Numbered from the stretch's first letter, positions 17,210 through 27,048 are shown. The stretch is 64,000 nt of DNA from an uncultured Flavobacteriaceae bacterium (GCA_947488345.1 CANKZQ010000001.1:596518-660517), one strand, 5' to 3'. Numbers and translations: made by a program. The notes: generated by a model not told the origin, from the sequence alone.

Positions 17210-17956
17210 ATGAGAAAAATTCTAATTTACCTTCTATTAATCTTCAATATAGTTTATACATACCCTCAATCATCAAGAGAGGATTTAGTTTCTAAAGATA
17301 GTTCTCAGACTAGAGCAATAACAAATAGTTACATTCCCTTTAACTTATTAAAATCTAGTTTTAAAATTTCTGAAACCTACGAAAATATTGATGGCTCTCC
17401 TTATATTCAAAACACTATTGGCACGAGAAACATTCCTATTTGTAAAATTTTTGATTCTAAAATGATGTTTTTAGGTTCTGCTTTAGGTTTTTATAATGCC
17501 TATATGGATGAAATGGAAATCTCAGCCATTGATAATGGCTCAGATTATTACCTTTTGAAAAAAAATACTGACTTTTTATATATTAAATTTAGGAACAAAA
17601 CTTATAGAGTATATGATTTTAATTATAAACCTCACTACTTTATCATCTTATCAGAAAATGACCTTGGAGTTTGCACTTTACTTAAAAAGGAAAAAGTTTA
17701 TTTTTTAAAAAGAAGTAGCGAAACCGTATCATTATTAGAAGGTGATGAGGCCTCATTTATGAGAGCAAAAGACACTTACTATATAAAAATTGGTAGAATC
17801 GTACATAAAGTGCCAAAAAAGAAAAAAGCATTTTTTAATTTATTCAAAGAAAAAAACGAACTAGTTAAGAATTATTCAAGGAAAAACAATCTTAACATAA
17901 CTACCGATAATGATTTATTATCAATTGTGAATTACTATAATTCGTTACATAAATAA
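17210..17956 (+). CDS. Hypothetical exported protein
   Basis: 248 residues with a hydrophobic N-terminus (residues 4-17, cleavage likely near YPQS). I recognise no domain. It is rich in Tyr, Phe, Lys and Asn, has several short beta-like repeats, a KKKK cluster near residue 204, and is more A+T-rich than its neighbours. It is convergent with the SRPBCC gene and has no partner. It may be lineage-restricted; the signal peptide and clean frame support a real gene. Confidence 0.65.
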   Translation: MRKILIYLLLIFNIVYTYPQSSREDLVSKDSSQTRAITNSYIPFNLLKSSFKISETYENIDGSPYIQNTIGTRNIPICKIFDSKMMFLGSALGFYNAYMDEMEISAIDNGSDYYLLKKNTDFLYIKFRNKTYRVYDFNYKPHYFIILSENDLGVCTLLKKEKVYFLKRSSETVSLLEGDEASFMRAKDTYYIKIGRIVHKVPKKKKAFFNLFKEKNELVKNYSRKNNLNITTDNDLLSIVNYYNSLHK

Positions 17957-17988
17957 CAAGCAACTATATCCACTAAGTGAAATTACTA

Positions 17989-19026
17989 TTATTTTCTTCT
18001 TACCGGAATATAAATTTCGGTAACCCAATCTGCTGGATTTGGAACCAATATAGGGTTTGTCGGATACGCTTCTAATGCTGGAAGGGTGTGCACTTCTTCT
18101 AAATCATTCTCTTTTAAAAATTTCAAACCTTCTGTCCAAGCAGCCTCAATATTGCTATAATTACCATTCAATGTCACTTTCACAGCTTCGAAAGGTTTCA
18201 GCATTCCAGTTTGTAAACCACTGGCAACATCTGTAATCACTTTTTCAGAAACAGGGATGGCACATGAAAAGATAACGGCATTATTCTCAGTATCTACTTT
18301 GTGATACAATGAAAAAGCGGCACCCGCCGTAGAGATTTTATTCTGATCAACATACATATCAATCTGTGGCATTAATTCGTTCTTTTTTGCCGGATATTCA
18401 TCGATTTTACAAGAACCAGTTCTGTATATATAATAACCGCCTCCATGTGTTGTGAGTCCGTTTACATTCACACTGAATTTTTTCATATTCTCTTGTAAAA
18501 CAGCGTCTAATTTCTCAAGGCCTTTCTCATATTCTGGTCCCACCATATTATCCATACCACCACTAAATGCCATGTATGCCTTCTCACCAAATCCCATTTC
18601 ACCTTTCATTGACCAAGTCACTTCTGTGCCCTCTTTAACTGGTTTAAAAGACCATGATACGTTCGATTCACCTTCCCATGGTTTTACTACTTTTATTTTT
18701 TGCTCAATAGACCGAAAAGAAACACTTTCAATGGTCGTCATACTTCCTTCTCCTACCTGCTGATTTTCACTTTCCCAAGTATAAAATGCATCTTTTCCAA
18801 AAGAAATATCACTAAAGGTAAGTGTGGCCAATGTATCTCTCTCTAACCACGGAGACCAAGATGGCCAATTCTTGTAATCATTTACATTATCATAAACAAC
18901 TTCAATTGGTGCATTTATGATTTTAGTTCGATAAACTTCATATTTATTATCAAGGGTTGCGACGTAAATTGCGGCACCAATAGTTAGAATCAAAAGTAGT
19001 AAAACAATATACTTGAGCGCTTTCAT
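17989..19026 (-). CDS. SRPBCC domain plus GyrI-like domain membrane-anchored protein
   Basis: 345 residues. One N-terminal membrane segment (5-24) is followed by a START/Bet v1-like SRPBCC domain (KIINAPIEVVYDNVNDYKNWPSWSPW, about 36-61, through about 180) and a C-terminal GyrI-like effector-binding half. SRPBCC and GyrI folds both bind small hydrophobic ligands. The anchor places the domains outside the cytoplasmic membrane. No partner gene is adjacent; the ligand is unknown. Confidence 0.82.
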   Translation of the reverse strand: MKALKYIVLLLLILTIGAAIYVATLDNKYEVYRTKIINAPIEVVYDNVNDYKNWPSWSPWLERDTLATLTFSDISFGKDAFYTWESENQQVGEGSMTTIESVSFRSIEQKIKVVKPWEGESNVSWSFKPVKEGTEVTWSMKGEMGFGEKAYMAFSGGMDNMVGPEYEKGLEKLDAVLQENMKKFSVNVNGLTTHGGGYYIYRTGSCKIDEYPAKKNELMPQIDMYVDQNKISTAGAAFSLYHKVDTENNAVIFSCAIPVSEKVITDVASGLQTGMLKPFEAVKVTLNGNYSNIEAAWTEGLKFLKENDLEEVHTLPALEAYPTNPILVPNPADWVTEIYIPVRRK

Positions 19027-19053
19027 TGAATTGTTGTTAGGTATTTAGGATAA

Positions 19054-19061
19054 CAAAGATA
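19054..19061 (-). promoter_or_regulatory. -7 element for the SRPBCC gene
   Basis: TATCTTTG on the minus strand, an exact TAnnTTTG match, ends 27 bases before the ATG at 19026. No convincing -33 TTG is seen. Confidence 0.55.
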
Positions 19062-19077
19062 CTAATTTAGCTAAAAC

Positions 19078-19111
19078 GAAAAAAAGCCCCTTCCATAAGA
19101 TGAAAGAGGCT
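19078..19111 (-). terminator. Intrinsic terminator of the 19134-19586 gene
   Basis: On the minus strand AGCCTCTTTCAT pairs with ATGGAAGGGGCT (two G-U pairs, 3-nt loop), followed by a run of T residues. It lies 23 bases after the stop codon. Confidence 0.75.
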
Positions 19112-19133
19112 ATTTTTATAATAAAGCTTATTC

Positions 19134-19586
19134 TTATTTTGTTCTTTTAAAAATATAACGAGTAATGTAAATACCTCCGTTATCTCCTTTACCTCCGGCA
19201 GATTCTACACCACTTGTAACAAAAGTTAATTCCCAACCCTCAGCCGTCATAGTGTTAATTTTAGAAGTCACGATAGCATCATTGGTCGCAATGTTTTGAA
19301 ACCTGATTCCTCCTAAATTGAAAAAATTCAAGAGTTTTGTTTCATCAAAACCTTTTACCCTCATTTCTTTTCTATTCGATTTGTTTCGGGTGTTATCATC
19401 TGCTGTTTGAGTTGATGTATATTCTTTGTAGTCTTTATTTTCATTCGCAGACATTAGTCTTGAACGCCCTAAACCACTCGGAACAATTGATTCAACACTC
19501 GTAATAATTTTGTACTCAACTGTTTGAGCTTCCATAGTAAATGCAGTTGAAACAACCAACAGCATGATAAGCATAGTTTTTTTCAT
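19134..19586 (-). CDS. Small exported protein with a DUF4177-like C-terminus
   Basis: 150 residues with a signal peptide (MKKTMLIMLLVVSTAFTMEAQ). The segment KINTMTAEGWELTFVTSG (about 108-125) resembles the short DUF4177 domain, whose function is unknown. A central polar stretch (40-75) looks disordered. Single-gene unit with its own -7 element and terminator, divergent from rsgA. Confidence 0.65.
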   Translation of the reverse strand: MKKTMLIMLLVVSTAFTMEAQTVEYKIITSVESIVPSGLGRSRLMSANENKDYKEYTSTQTADDNTRNKSNRKEMRVKGFDETKLLNFFNLGGIRFQNIATNDAIVTSKINTMTAEGWELTFVTSGVESAGGKGDNGGIYITRYIFKRTK

Positions 19587-19621
19587 GTGTAAAATTTTAA
19601 AGATTAGATAAAAAGTTTTTA

Positions 19622-19629
19622 CAAACTTA
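19622..19629 (-). promoter_or_regulatory. -7 element for the 19134-19586 gene
   Basis: TAAGTTTG on the minus strand matches TAnnTTTG exactly, 35 bases before the ATG at 19586. Confidence 0.5.
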
Positions 19630-19673
19630 GTGCCAAAAAAATAAATAATGTTAATATTGTTAAAATTTCTTAG

Positions 19674-20612
19674 ATGACAGGTGTTGTAACAAAATCAACG
19701 GGGAGCTGGTATGCGGTAAGAACTGAAAATGATACCCTTATTAATTGTAGGATAAAAGGCAAGTTTCGAATTACTGGGATTAAAAGTACAAACCCTGTTA
19801 CCGTTGGAGATATTGTAGATATTGAAATTGAGAAAGGAGACAAGAATGGTATTATCTATCATATTCATGACCGCAAAAACTATATTATTAGAAAATCGGT
19901 TAATCTATCTAAGCAAACGCATATTATTGCCGCTAATATCGATCAAGCTTTTTTACTTGTCACACTTAAAGATCCACAAACATTTACAAGTTTTATAGAT
20001 CGTTTTTTAGCTACAGCTGAAGCGTATTCAATTACGACGATTATTTTATTTAATAAAATAGATATATACAGTAAAGAACTTTTAAAACAGAAACAAGAAT
20101 TAGAAAAAGTATATCGTAGCATAGGATACGAATGTCTTGAAATTTCTGCCAAGGAAAACATCAACATTGGCAAATTAAAAACCTTAATGAAAGATCGAGT
20201 GAATATGTTCTCAGGGCATTCAGGTGTCGGCAAATCAACGTTGATTAATACAATTTTTCCAGCCTTAAACTTAAAAACTGCCGAAATATCTACCCAACAT
20301 AAACAAGGCCAACATACGACTACTTTCGCTGAAATGTTTAAATTGCCTTTCGGCGGATATATAATTGATACCCCAGGAATTAAAGGTTTTGGTGTGGTCG
20401 ATTTTGAGGCAGAGGAAATAGGTGACTTTTTCCCAGAAATTTTTGCTTTAAAACAACAGTGTAAATTTAATAATTGCATTCACACAAACGAACCCAAATG
20501 TGCTGTTAAAGTAGCGGTTGAAAATAATGAAATTGCCTTTTCTAGATACAAAAGTTATTTGCAATTGTTAGCCGGTGAAGATGAAAATTATAGAGTCGAC
20601 GATTATTTATGA
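19674..20612 (+). CDS. rsgA: Ribosome small-subunit biogenesis GTPase RsgA
   Basis: 312 residues. This circularly permuted GTPase helps mature the 30S subunit. Order of motifs: OB-fold N-terminus, G4 NKID (127-130), G1 GHSGVGKST (181-189), G3 DTPG (232-235), then the zinc knuckle Cys263, Cys268, His270, Cys276. All are intact. It overlaps dtd by 4 bases, giving translational coupling. Confidence 0.97.
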   Translation: MTGVVTKSTGSWYAVRTENDTLINCRIKGKFRITGIKSTNPVTVGDIVDIEIEKGDKNGIIYHIHDRKNYIIRKSVNLSKQTHIIAANIDQAFLLVTLKDPQTFTSFIDRFLATAEAYSITTIILFNKIDIYSKELLKQKQELEKVYRSIGYECLEISAKENINIGKLKTLMKDRVNMFSGHSGVGKSTLINTIFPALNLKTAEISTQHKQGQHTTTFAEMFKLPFGGYIIDTPGIKGFGVVDFEAEEIGDFFPEIFALKQQCKFNNCIHTNEPKCAVKVAVENNEIAFSRYKSYLQLLAGEDENYRVDDYL

Positions 20613-21061
20613 AAGTAGTTATTCAAAGAGTTTCCCAAGCTTCAGTACAAATTGATCATAAAACAGTAAGTGCTATAAAAGATGGTCTGTTAGTTTTATT
20701 AGGAATTACCGAAAATGATTCAACCGAGGATATTAAATGGTTATGCAATAAAATTGCGCATTTGCGCATTTTTAATGACGAACTCGGCGTCATGAACAAA
20801 TCACTTATTGATATAAAAGGTGATGCCATTGTAGTGAGTCAATTTACCTTAATGGCAAGCACGAAAAAAGGAAATCGACCTTCGTACATAAAAGCTGCGA
20901 AACCCGAAATTGCCATTCCGTTGTATGAAAAGTTCATCAATACATTTGAGGATCTATTGGGTAAAAAAGTAGGAACAGGTGTTTTTGGTGCAGATATGAA
21001 AGTGAACCTATTAAACGATGGACCTGTTACCATACTCATTGATTCTAAAAATAAAGAATAA
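20609..21061 (+). CDS. dtd: D-aminoacyl-tRNA deacylase
   Basis: 150 residues, standard length. It removes D-amino acids (and glycine from tRNA-Ala) from mischarged tRNA. The SQFTL motif (about 77-81) and the C-terminal NDGPVTI motif (about 137-143), which build the cross-dimer active site, are both present. Coupled to rsgA by the ATGA overlap. Confidence 0.96.
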   Translation: MKVVIQRVSQASVQIDHKTVSAIKDGLLVLLGITENDSTEDIKWLCNKIAHLRIFNDELGVMNKSLIDIKGDAIVVSQFTLMASTKKGNRPSYIKAAKPEIAIPLYEKFINTFEDLLGKKVGTGVFGADMKVNLLNDGPVTILIDSKNKE

Positions 21062-21099
21062 TTTCATATATTAGAGCATCGCTAAACACCCCTACTGCT

Positions 21100-23010
21100 A
21101 TGAATACTAAAGGATTTATCCTACTACTTTGTATTGTTAATATTCAACTTGTTTGTGCGCAAAATTTAGAACTGAGTATTTTCACAATTCCAGACAGTTT
21201 AACTAAAAATTGTAATTCCGTTATTCGATTTGATGAAACAAATGTTGAGTTGGTTTCTCAAAAAAAAATGATCGTAACAATAAGAAAAGCCATTACAGTT
21301 TTAAATAAGCTTGGTAATGATGCTTCGGAGATTGTTGTTCACTATGATAAAAACACAAAAGTCAAATCATTAAAAGCCATCATTTTTAATTCATTAGGAA
21401 AAGAGTTAAAAAAAATCTCAAAGAAAAACTTTAATGATTATGCAGCTGCAGATGGCATTTCTTTATTCAATGATGGACGTCTAAAACACTACAGTCATGT
21501 GCCCACGTCATATCCATATACTATATATTATGAGTACGAAATCGAGTCTATCAATACAGCATTTATAAATAGGTGGCACCCTTTTGATGCTTACAATCAA
21601 AGTGTACAAAAAAGTACATACAGCATTCGTTTTCCAAACAGCATTACCATTAGTAGTTCAGAAAAACAATTCGCTCCCTTTAAGGTTTTAAAAAAATCGA
21701 GCCCGACGAATATATCTTTTGAAATTAATAATGCTTTGGCCATTAAATATGAAGAAAATTGCCCTTCCAGCTTGGAAATTATGCCCAGTGCCATATTGGC
21801 CTCGAACAAATTTCATTTAGAAGGCTATGACGGTGTCGCTAATAATTGGAAAGAATTTGGAAAATGGATGCATACCAATCTTATTGCTGATAGAATGGAC
21901 CTACCAGAAGCGACAAAAGTGAAAATTAAAAACTTAGTTCATGGAATAGATGACCCTATTGAAAAAGCCAAAATTGTCTATGATTACGTTCAAAAAAAGA
22001 CACGATATATAAGTGTACAGGTTGGAATAGGTGGTTGGATGCCTATGCTAGCAAGCGATGTTGACAAATTGAGTTACGGGGATTGTAAAGCACTTACTAA
22101 TTACACCAAAGCTTTGATGGATGAAGTGGGCGTCGAATCCTACTACACCGCCGTGTATGGCGGTAGGAATATTCAAGGAATGGAACCTAATGTGGTCTCC
22201 GTTCAAGGAAACCATGCCTTTTTATATGTTCCCTCTAAAGAGAAAGATTATTGGTTAGAATGCACAAGTCAAACAGTGCCTTTCGGATATCAAGGTACCT
22301 TTACCGATGATAGAGATGTATTGGTTATTAAGCCAGAGGGTGGTGAAATAAAGCATACCAACATACAACACGACACCCTTAGCTTTCAAAAGACGAAAGC
22401 CAATTATACACTCAATAATGATGGGAGTATTACAGGAAACGTTGCGATCAGTTCTTCGGGAATTCAATATGATAATCATTACGAAATTGAGAAAAAGTCT
22501 GAGCGAGATATCAATAGTTATTATAAAAGTGATTACTGGTCGTATCTGAACAATTTATCTATTGCAAATTATAAGTTCATCAATGATAAAGATCAAATAA
22601 TTTTTAATGAAAATGTAGAAATTTCTGCGCAAGATTATGCCACTTTCAGTGGGGATCGTATGTTATTTACCATGAATGCTTTTAATAGATCCACGCGAGT
22701 GCCAAAAAGATATAGAAATAGAAAATTACCATTAAAAATTACACGAGGTTTTATCGATACTGATCAATTTGAAATTAGTCTCCCTGATAACTATACCGTA
22801 GAAGCCCTTGCAAAAAACGTTTCGATAAAAAACAAATTTGGAGAATATACTTTCTCTATTGAAGAAATCGGACCATCTAAATTAAAATATTCGAGGACAT
22901 TCTTATTGAAAAAAGGATTACATCCAAAAGAAGATTATAATGCCTATAGAAATTTTAGAAGGCAAATTGCCAAATACGACAAAACCAAAATAGTACTACT
23001 TAAAAAATAA
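21100..23010 (+). CDS. DUF3857 / transglutaminase-like exported protein, catalytic-type copy
   Basis: 636 residues with a signal peptide (cleavage near VCAQ). A DUF3857 N-terminal region (about 40-215) precedes a transglutaminase-like core containing Cys329 in YGDCKALTNY and His372 in GNHAFLYV; the usual third residue Asp appears as Glu in WLECT. A beta-rich C-terminal region follows. It is exported and might act on or bind protein or peptidoglycan; the substrate is unknown. It is the first of three tandem homologues separated by 3 bases each. Confidence 0.85.
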   Translation: MNTKGFILLLCIVNIQLVCAQNLELSIFTIPDSLTKNCNSVIRFDETNVELVSQKKMIVTIRKAITVLNKLGNDASEIVVHYDKNTKVKSLKAIIFNSLGKELKKISKKNFNDYAAADGISLFNDGRLKHYSHVPTSYPYTIYYEYEIESINTAFINRWHPFDAYNQSVQKSTYSIRFPNSITISSSEKQFAPFKVLKKSSPTNISFEINNALAIKYEENCPSSLEIMPSAILASNKFHLEGYDGVANNWKEFGKWMHTNLIADRMDLPEATKVKIKNLVHGIDDPIEKAKIVYDYVQKKTRYISVQVGIGGWMPMLASDVDKLSYGDCKALTNYTKALMDEVGVESYYTAVYGGRNIQGMEPNVVSVQGNHAFLYVPSKEKDYWLECTSQTVPFGYQGTFTDDRDVLVIKPEGGEIKHTNIQHDTLSFQKTKANYTLNNDGSITGNVAISSSGIQYDNHYEIEKKSERDINSYYKSDYWSYLNNLSIANYKFINDKDQIIFNENVEISAQDYATFSGDRMLFTMNAFNRSTRVPKRYRNRKLPLKITRGFIDTDQFEISLPDNYTVEALAKNVSIKNKFGEYTFSIEEIGPSKLKYSRTFLLKKGLHPKEDYNAYRNFRRQIAKYDKTKIVLLKK

Positions 23011-23013
23011 ACC

Positions 23014-25017
23014 ATGCCAAAACAAGCAACCAACTTATTCGTTTTTTTTCTTCTATTTTTTGTTTCATTTTCATACACTCAAAATGTAAAATTTGGGAAA
23101 GTATCTAAAGAAGAATTGCAAGAAAAATTTTATCCTTTAGATTCTAGTGCTCATGCCGCCATTCTCTACAAAAAAAGAAGAACATATTATGACTACAGCC
23201 AGCAAATAGGTTGGACTCTTGTAACCAAAGTTCATGAGCGTATAAAAATATATGACAAAGACGGGTATGATTGGGCCACTAAAAAAATTAGTCTTTACAG
23301 AAAAGGAGGCGATAAAGAAAAGGTATCTATTAAGGCCGTCACGTATAACCTTGTGAACAATAAAGTCGAAAAGACAAAGCTAAAAAACAATCAAATCTTT
23401 AACGAAGATATCAACAAATATTGGAGCCAATCGAAGCTTACGATGCCCAACTTAAACGAGGGTAGTGTTATTGAGTGGGAATATTCGATACGATCTCCAT
23501 ATATACAAAACATCGATGATATGGTTTTTCAATATAAAATACCGCTTAAATATATCGATACTCAAGTAGAAGTTCCTGAGTTCTTTGTTTTTAAAAATCA
23601 GTCGAAAGGTTACTTTCCTGTGAACTTAAAAAAAAGCACGAAATCCTCTCAAATCGTATTAACTTCAAAAGATAGAACTAGAGGAACCACCTCTTTTAAT
23701 CAAGACAAAGTGCCATACACCTCAAACATTTCTCATTGTATTCAAGAAAATGTTCCGGCGTTATTGGAAGAACCTTTCACCAATAATATTGATAATTATA
23801 TTACTTCCTTAAAATATGAGCTAACAGCCTATAGACCTAAAAACGGTCTCCCAAAATATTACAATACAACTTGGGACAATGTGACTAAAACCATTTATGA
23901 AAGTGCTAATTTCGGAGAACAGCTTAAGAAATCTTCTCATTTTAAAGAAGATCTAGCAAGTATTATGAGTACTAGTGCTTCTCAGAATGAAAAGATCATT
24001 GCTATTTATCAATTTGTTAAGAACAAAATCAAATGGGATAATTTTAGAGGGAAATATACAGATAAGGGAGTTAAAAAAGCCTATAAGGAAGGTGTAGGAA
24101 ATGCCGCTGAAATAAACTTAACTTTAGTGGCCATGTTAAGAGAAGCAGGAATCACAGCAAATCCAATTTTAGTGAGTACAAGAGACAATGGAATTCCTCT
24201 TTTTCCAACTACGCAGGGCTTTAACTATGTGATTGCCGGCGTAGAATTGGCCAATGGCACACTTCTTTTAGATGCAACTGAAAAACATGCACCGCCAAAT
24301 GTATTGCCCTTAAGAGCTCTGAATTGGCAAGGCAGAATTATTCGTAAGGACGGTAGTTCAGCACAAATAGATTTATCTCCGAAAAAATACTCTTCGAAAA
24401 AAGTATATCTAAATGTAAAGTTAGATGAAGACGCCTTAGCGACTGGTTCATGCAGAGCTATGTACTCTGAACTTATGGCATTAAACTATAGAAACAATTA
24501 CAACAAAGTGAATAATCAAGACCTTATCGGAAAATTAGAAAAGGACAATGAGAATATAGAAATTTCAGAATTAAAAGTATCTAATGAAGACGATATTAGC
24601 AAGGCTTTAGCGCATACATTTTCTTTTGAAACCGACAATCAAGTTGAAGTTATTGGTGATAAAATGTACTTTTCACCCTTGCTTTTCTTAACCGAAAGAG
24701 AGAATCCATTTAAACTAGAGAATCGTACTTATCCCGTGGATTTTGGTGCGCCGTTCGAAGAAAAATATACAATTTCTATTGATATTCCGGAGGGATACAC
24801 TGTCGAGTCTAAACCAGAAAATGTAGGGTACGGCCTACCTGATCGGATGGGCTCTTTCAAATTCGCAACTATCTTAAAAGGCAATAAACTACAAGTGTTG
24901 GCAAATACTAAAATTAACGCACCCGTAATTAGTCCTATGTACTACGCATCACTGAAAGAATTCTATAAAAAACTAGTTGATAAACAATTAGAAAAAGTGG
25001 TACTCTCAAAAAAATAA
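23014..25017 (+). CDS. DUF3857 / transglutaminase-like exported protein, Cys lost
   Basis: 667 residues, signal peptide MPKQATNLFVFFLLFFVSFS. Domain order matches the upstream gene, but the core reads VGNAAEINLTL (361-371): Ala364 replaces the catalytic Cys. The His position lies in QGFNYVIAGV and is not His; Asp420 (LLLDAT) remains. It is therefore probably a non-catalytic binding or structural protein. It is far closer to the third copy than to the first, including a nearly identical 3' end. Confidence 0.85.
   Translation: MPKQATNLFVFFLLFFVSFSYTQNVKFGKVSKEELQEKFYPLDSSAHAAILYKKRRTYYDYSQQIGWTLVTKVHERIKIYDKDGYDWATKKISLYRKGGDKEKVSIKAVTYNLVNNKVEKTKLKNNQIFNEDINKYWSQSKLTMPNLNEGSVIEWEYSIRSPYIQNIDDMVFQYKIPLKYIDTQVEVPEFFVFKNQSKGYFPVNLKKSTKSSQIVLTSKDRTRGTTSFNQDKVPYTSNISHCIQENVPALLEEPFTNNIDNYITSLKYELTAYRPKNGLPKYYNTTWDNVTKTIYESANFGEQLKKSSHFKEDLASIMSTSASQNEKIIAIYQFVKNKIKWDNFRGKYTDKGVKKAYKEGVGNAAEINLTLVAMLREAGITANPILVSTRDNGIPLFPTTQGFNYVIAGVELANGTLLLDATEKHAPPNVLPLRALNWQGRIIRKDGSSAQIDLSPKKYSSKKVYLNVKLDEDALATGSCRAMYSELMALNYRNNYNKVNNQDLIGKLEKDNENIEISELKVSNEDDISKALAHTFSFETDNQVEVIGDKMYFSPLLFLTERENPFKLENRTYPVDFGAPFEEKYTISIDIPEGYTVESKPENVGYGLPDRMGSFKFATILKGNKLQVLANTKINAPVISPMYYASLKEFYKKLVDKQLEKVVLSKK
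24964..25016 (+). repeat. 53-nt direct repeat, first copy (shared 3' end of two paralogues)
   Basis: Identical to 26995-27047 except for one base (24999 G, 27030 A). It encodes the last residues KKLVDKQLEKVVLSKK of both genes. Other aligned stretches of the two genes differ much more at the DNA level, so this end looks recently homogenised. Confidence 0.85.
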
Positions 25018-25020
25018 ATC

Positions 25021-27048
25021 ATGAAAAAAAAGTTAGCCCCGATTCTCTTCATTCTCTTTTTCTTTTCGACTCACTTAATTTTTGCTCAAAGTATAAAATT
25101 AGGTAAGGTCTCAAAAGAAGATTTACAAGAAAAATTTTATCCTTCAGACTCAAGTGCGAATGCCGCCGTTCTCTATAAAAAAAGAAGAACTTATTATGAT
25201 TATAATGGTGATACTGGTTGGACCTTATTCACAAAGATCCAAGAAAGAATAAAAATTTATAATAAAGATGGTTATGACTGGGCTACCAAAAAAATCAATC
25301 TTTATAAAGGTGGAGTAGATGAAAAAGTATCTATAAAAGGTACTACCTATAATTTAGTCAACAATAAAATTGAAAAAACGAAATTAAAAAACAATGCTAT
25401 TTTTAGTGAAGACATCAGTGAAAATTGGCGTCAATCAAAATTCACCATGCCAAATCTAAAAGAGGGAGGTATAGTTGAGTGGGAATACACAATTAGATCT
25501 ACATATTTTGGAAATATTGATGTCATGATTTTTCAAGATAGAATTCCGATAAAACATATAGATACAGAGGTTAAAATTCCTGAATTTTTTCAATTTAAAT
25601 ATTTGCCGAATTACTATTATCCGGTAACCGTTAATGAATCTAAAAAGTCCAGAACTTTAAATTTCACATATCGAACGAAGAAGGATATTAACGCTCCTGG
25701 TGGTGTTGGAGGTAAAACTTCAACTCATAGTACAGAAATTGACATTTTCGAAAGAGTCTATTCTAGCATTGAAAAAAATATCCCTGCAATTGTCAAAGAG
25801 CCTTATACAAATAACATTAATAATTATCGAAGTCAAGTTGCCTTTGAGTTAATGGCGTATAGACCAAAGAACGAACCTCCAAAATTTTTTAATTCGAGTT
25901 GGTCGGAGATTTCAAAAGCAATTAACAACAGTAAAAACTTCGGAAGCCAATTAGAAAAATCAAACCACTATGTTCAGGATATTGCATCTATTGTTGGTGA
26001 AAATGACACTCCAAGTGAAAAAATAATTAAGGCTTTTCAGTTTATTAAGAGTAAAATTAAATGGAATGGTTCTCAAAATAAATACACCCAAGATGGTGTT
26101 CAAAAGGCATATCAAAACGGCACAGGTAATTCAGCCGAAATCAATTTAAGTTTGGTCTCTTTACTACGGTATTTAAATATAAATTCAAATCCTATTTTAG
26201 TAAGTACTCGGGATAATGGCGTTCCTTTGTTTCCCACTTCACAAGGTTATAATTATGTAATTGCCGGAGTCGAATTGAATGATGGAGCTTTAATTTTACT
26301 AGATGCGACTGAAAGCTATAGTGTGCCCAACGTTCTACCTCTGCGTGTTTTAAATTGGCAAGGACAAATTATTCGAAAAGACGGATCATCAGAATCTGTA
26401 AATTTGTTTCCTAAAAAAGCATCTTCAAAAAGCATCTTTTTAAATGCCAAAATCAATGACCAAGGTTTGGTTACAGGTTCTTCAAGAGCAATGTATACGG
26501 ATTTGACAGCTTTAAATTATCGAAACGAATATAATAACGTCGAAAATCAGGATCTAATTAGAATATTGGAAAAGGAAAACCAAGATATCGAAATATCCAA
26601 TTTAAGAGTAAATAATGAAGAAAACATTGGTAAATCATTAATGCATATGATTGCTTTTCAAACAGATAGTCATGCCGAACTTATTGGAGATAAGGTTTAC
26701 TTTTCTCCACTACTTTTTTTGACAAAAAAAGAAAACCCTTTCAAATTAAAAGAGCGTACTTATCCTATAGATTTCGGTGCTCCGTTTGAAGAGAAATTCA
26801 CAATTTCAATAGATATACCTGAAGGTTATACCATTGAGTCTAAACCTGAAAATGAAGCATTCGCACTACCAGACAATATGGGTTTATACAAGTTTGTTAC
26901 CATTGAAAAGAACAATAAATTACAGGTCTTATCCACGTTTCAAATCAAGACGGCGATAATTCCTGCCAACGACTATGGCTTACTCAAAGATTTTTATAAA
27001 AAACTAGTTGATAAACAATTAGAAAAAGTAGTACTCTCAAAAAAATAG
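25021..27048 (+). CDS. DUF3857 / transglutaminase-like exported protein, Cys replaced by Ser
   Basis: 675 residues, signal peptide ending LIFAQ. Paralogue of the gene 3 bases upstream (shared blocks such as GKVSKE, YKKRRTYYDY, DGYDWATKKI, RTYPIDFGAPFEEKFTIS). The core reads TGNSAEINLSL with Ser371 at the Cys position; the His position is again Asn/Tyr (YNYVIAGVEL) and the Asp of LLLDATE remains. It is likely non-catalytic as a transglutaminase. A terminator follows 8 bases after the stop. Confidence 0.85.
   Translation: MKKKLAPILFILFFFSTHLIFAQSIKLGKVSKEDLQEKFYPSDSSANAAVLYKKRRTYYDYNGDTGWTLFTKIQERIKIYNKDGYDWATKKINLYKGGVDEKVSIKGTTYNLVNNKIEKTKLKNNAIFSEDISENWRQSKFTMPNLKEGGIVEWEYTIRSTYFGNIDVMIFQDRIPIKHIDTEVKIPEFFQFKYLPNYYYPVTVNESKKSRTLNFTYRTKKDINAPGGVGGKTSTHSTEIDIFERVYSSIEKNIPAIVKEPYTNNINNYRSQVAFELMAYRPKNEPPKFFNSSWSEISKAINNSKNFGSQLEKSNHYVQDIASIVGENDTPSEKIIKAFQFIKSKIKWNGSQNKYTQDGVQKAYQNGTGNSAEINLSLVSLLRYLNINSNPILVSTRDNGVPLFPTSQGYNYVIAGVELNDGALILLDATESYSVPNVLPLRVLNWQGQIIRKDGSSESVNLFPKKASSKSIFLNAKINDQGLVTGSSRAMYTDLTALNYRNEYNNVENQDLIRILEKENQDIEISNLRVNNEENIGKSLMHMIAFQTDSHAELIGDKVYFSPLLFLTKKENPFKLKERTYPIDFGAPFEEKFTISIDIPEGYTIESKPENEAFALPDNMGLYKFVTIEKNNKLQVLSTFQIKTAIIPANDYGLLKDFYKKLVDKQLEKVVLSKK
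26995..27047 (+). repeat. 53-nt direct repeat, second copy
   Basis: Partner of 24964-25016 with 52 of 53 bases identical; offset 2031 bases. Confidence 0.85.

Noticed and set aside
19943..20479. 178-codon minus-strand frame inside rsgA
   Set aside because: Antisense shadow of a fully conserved GTPase; translation gives no recognisable protein.
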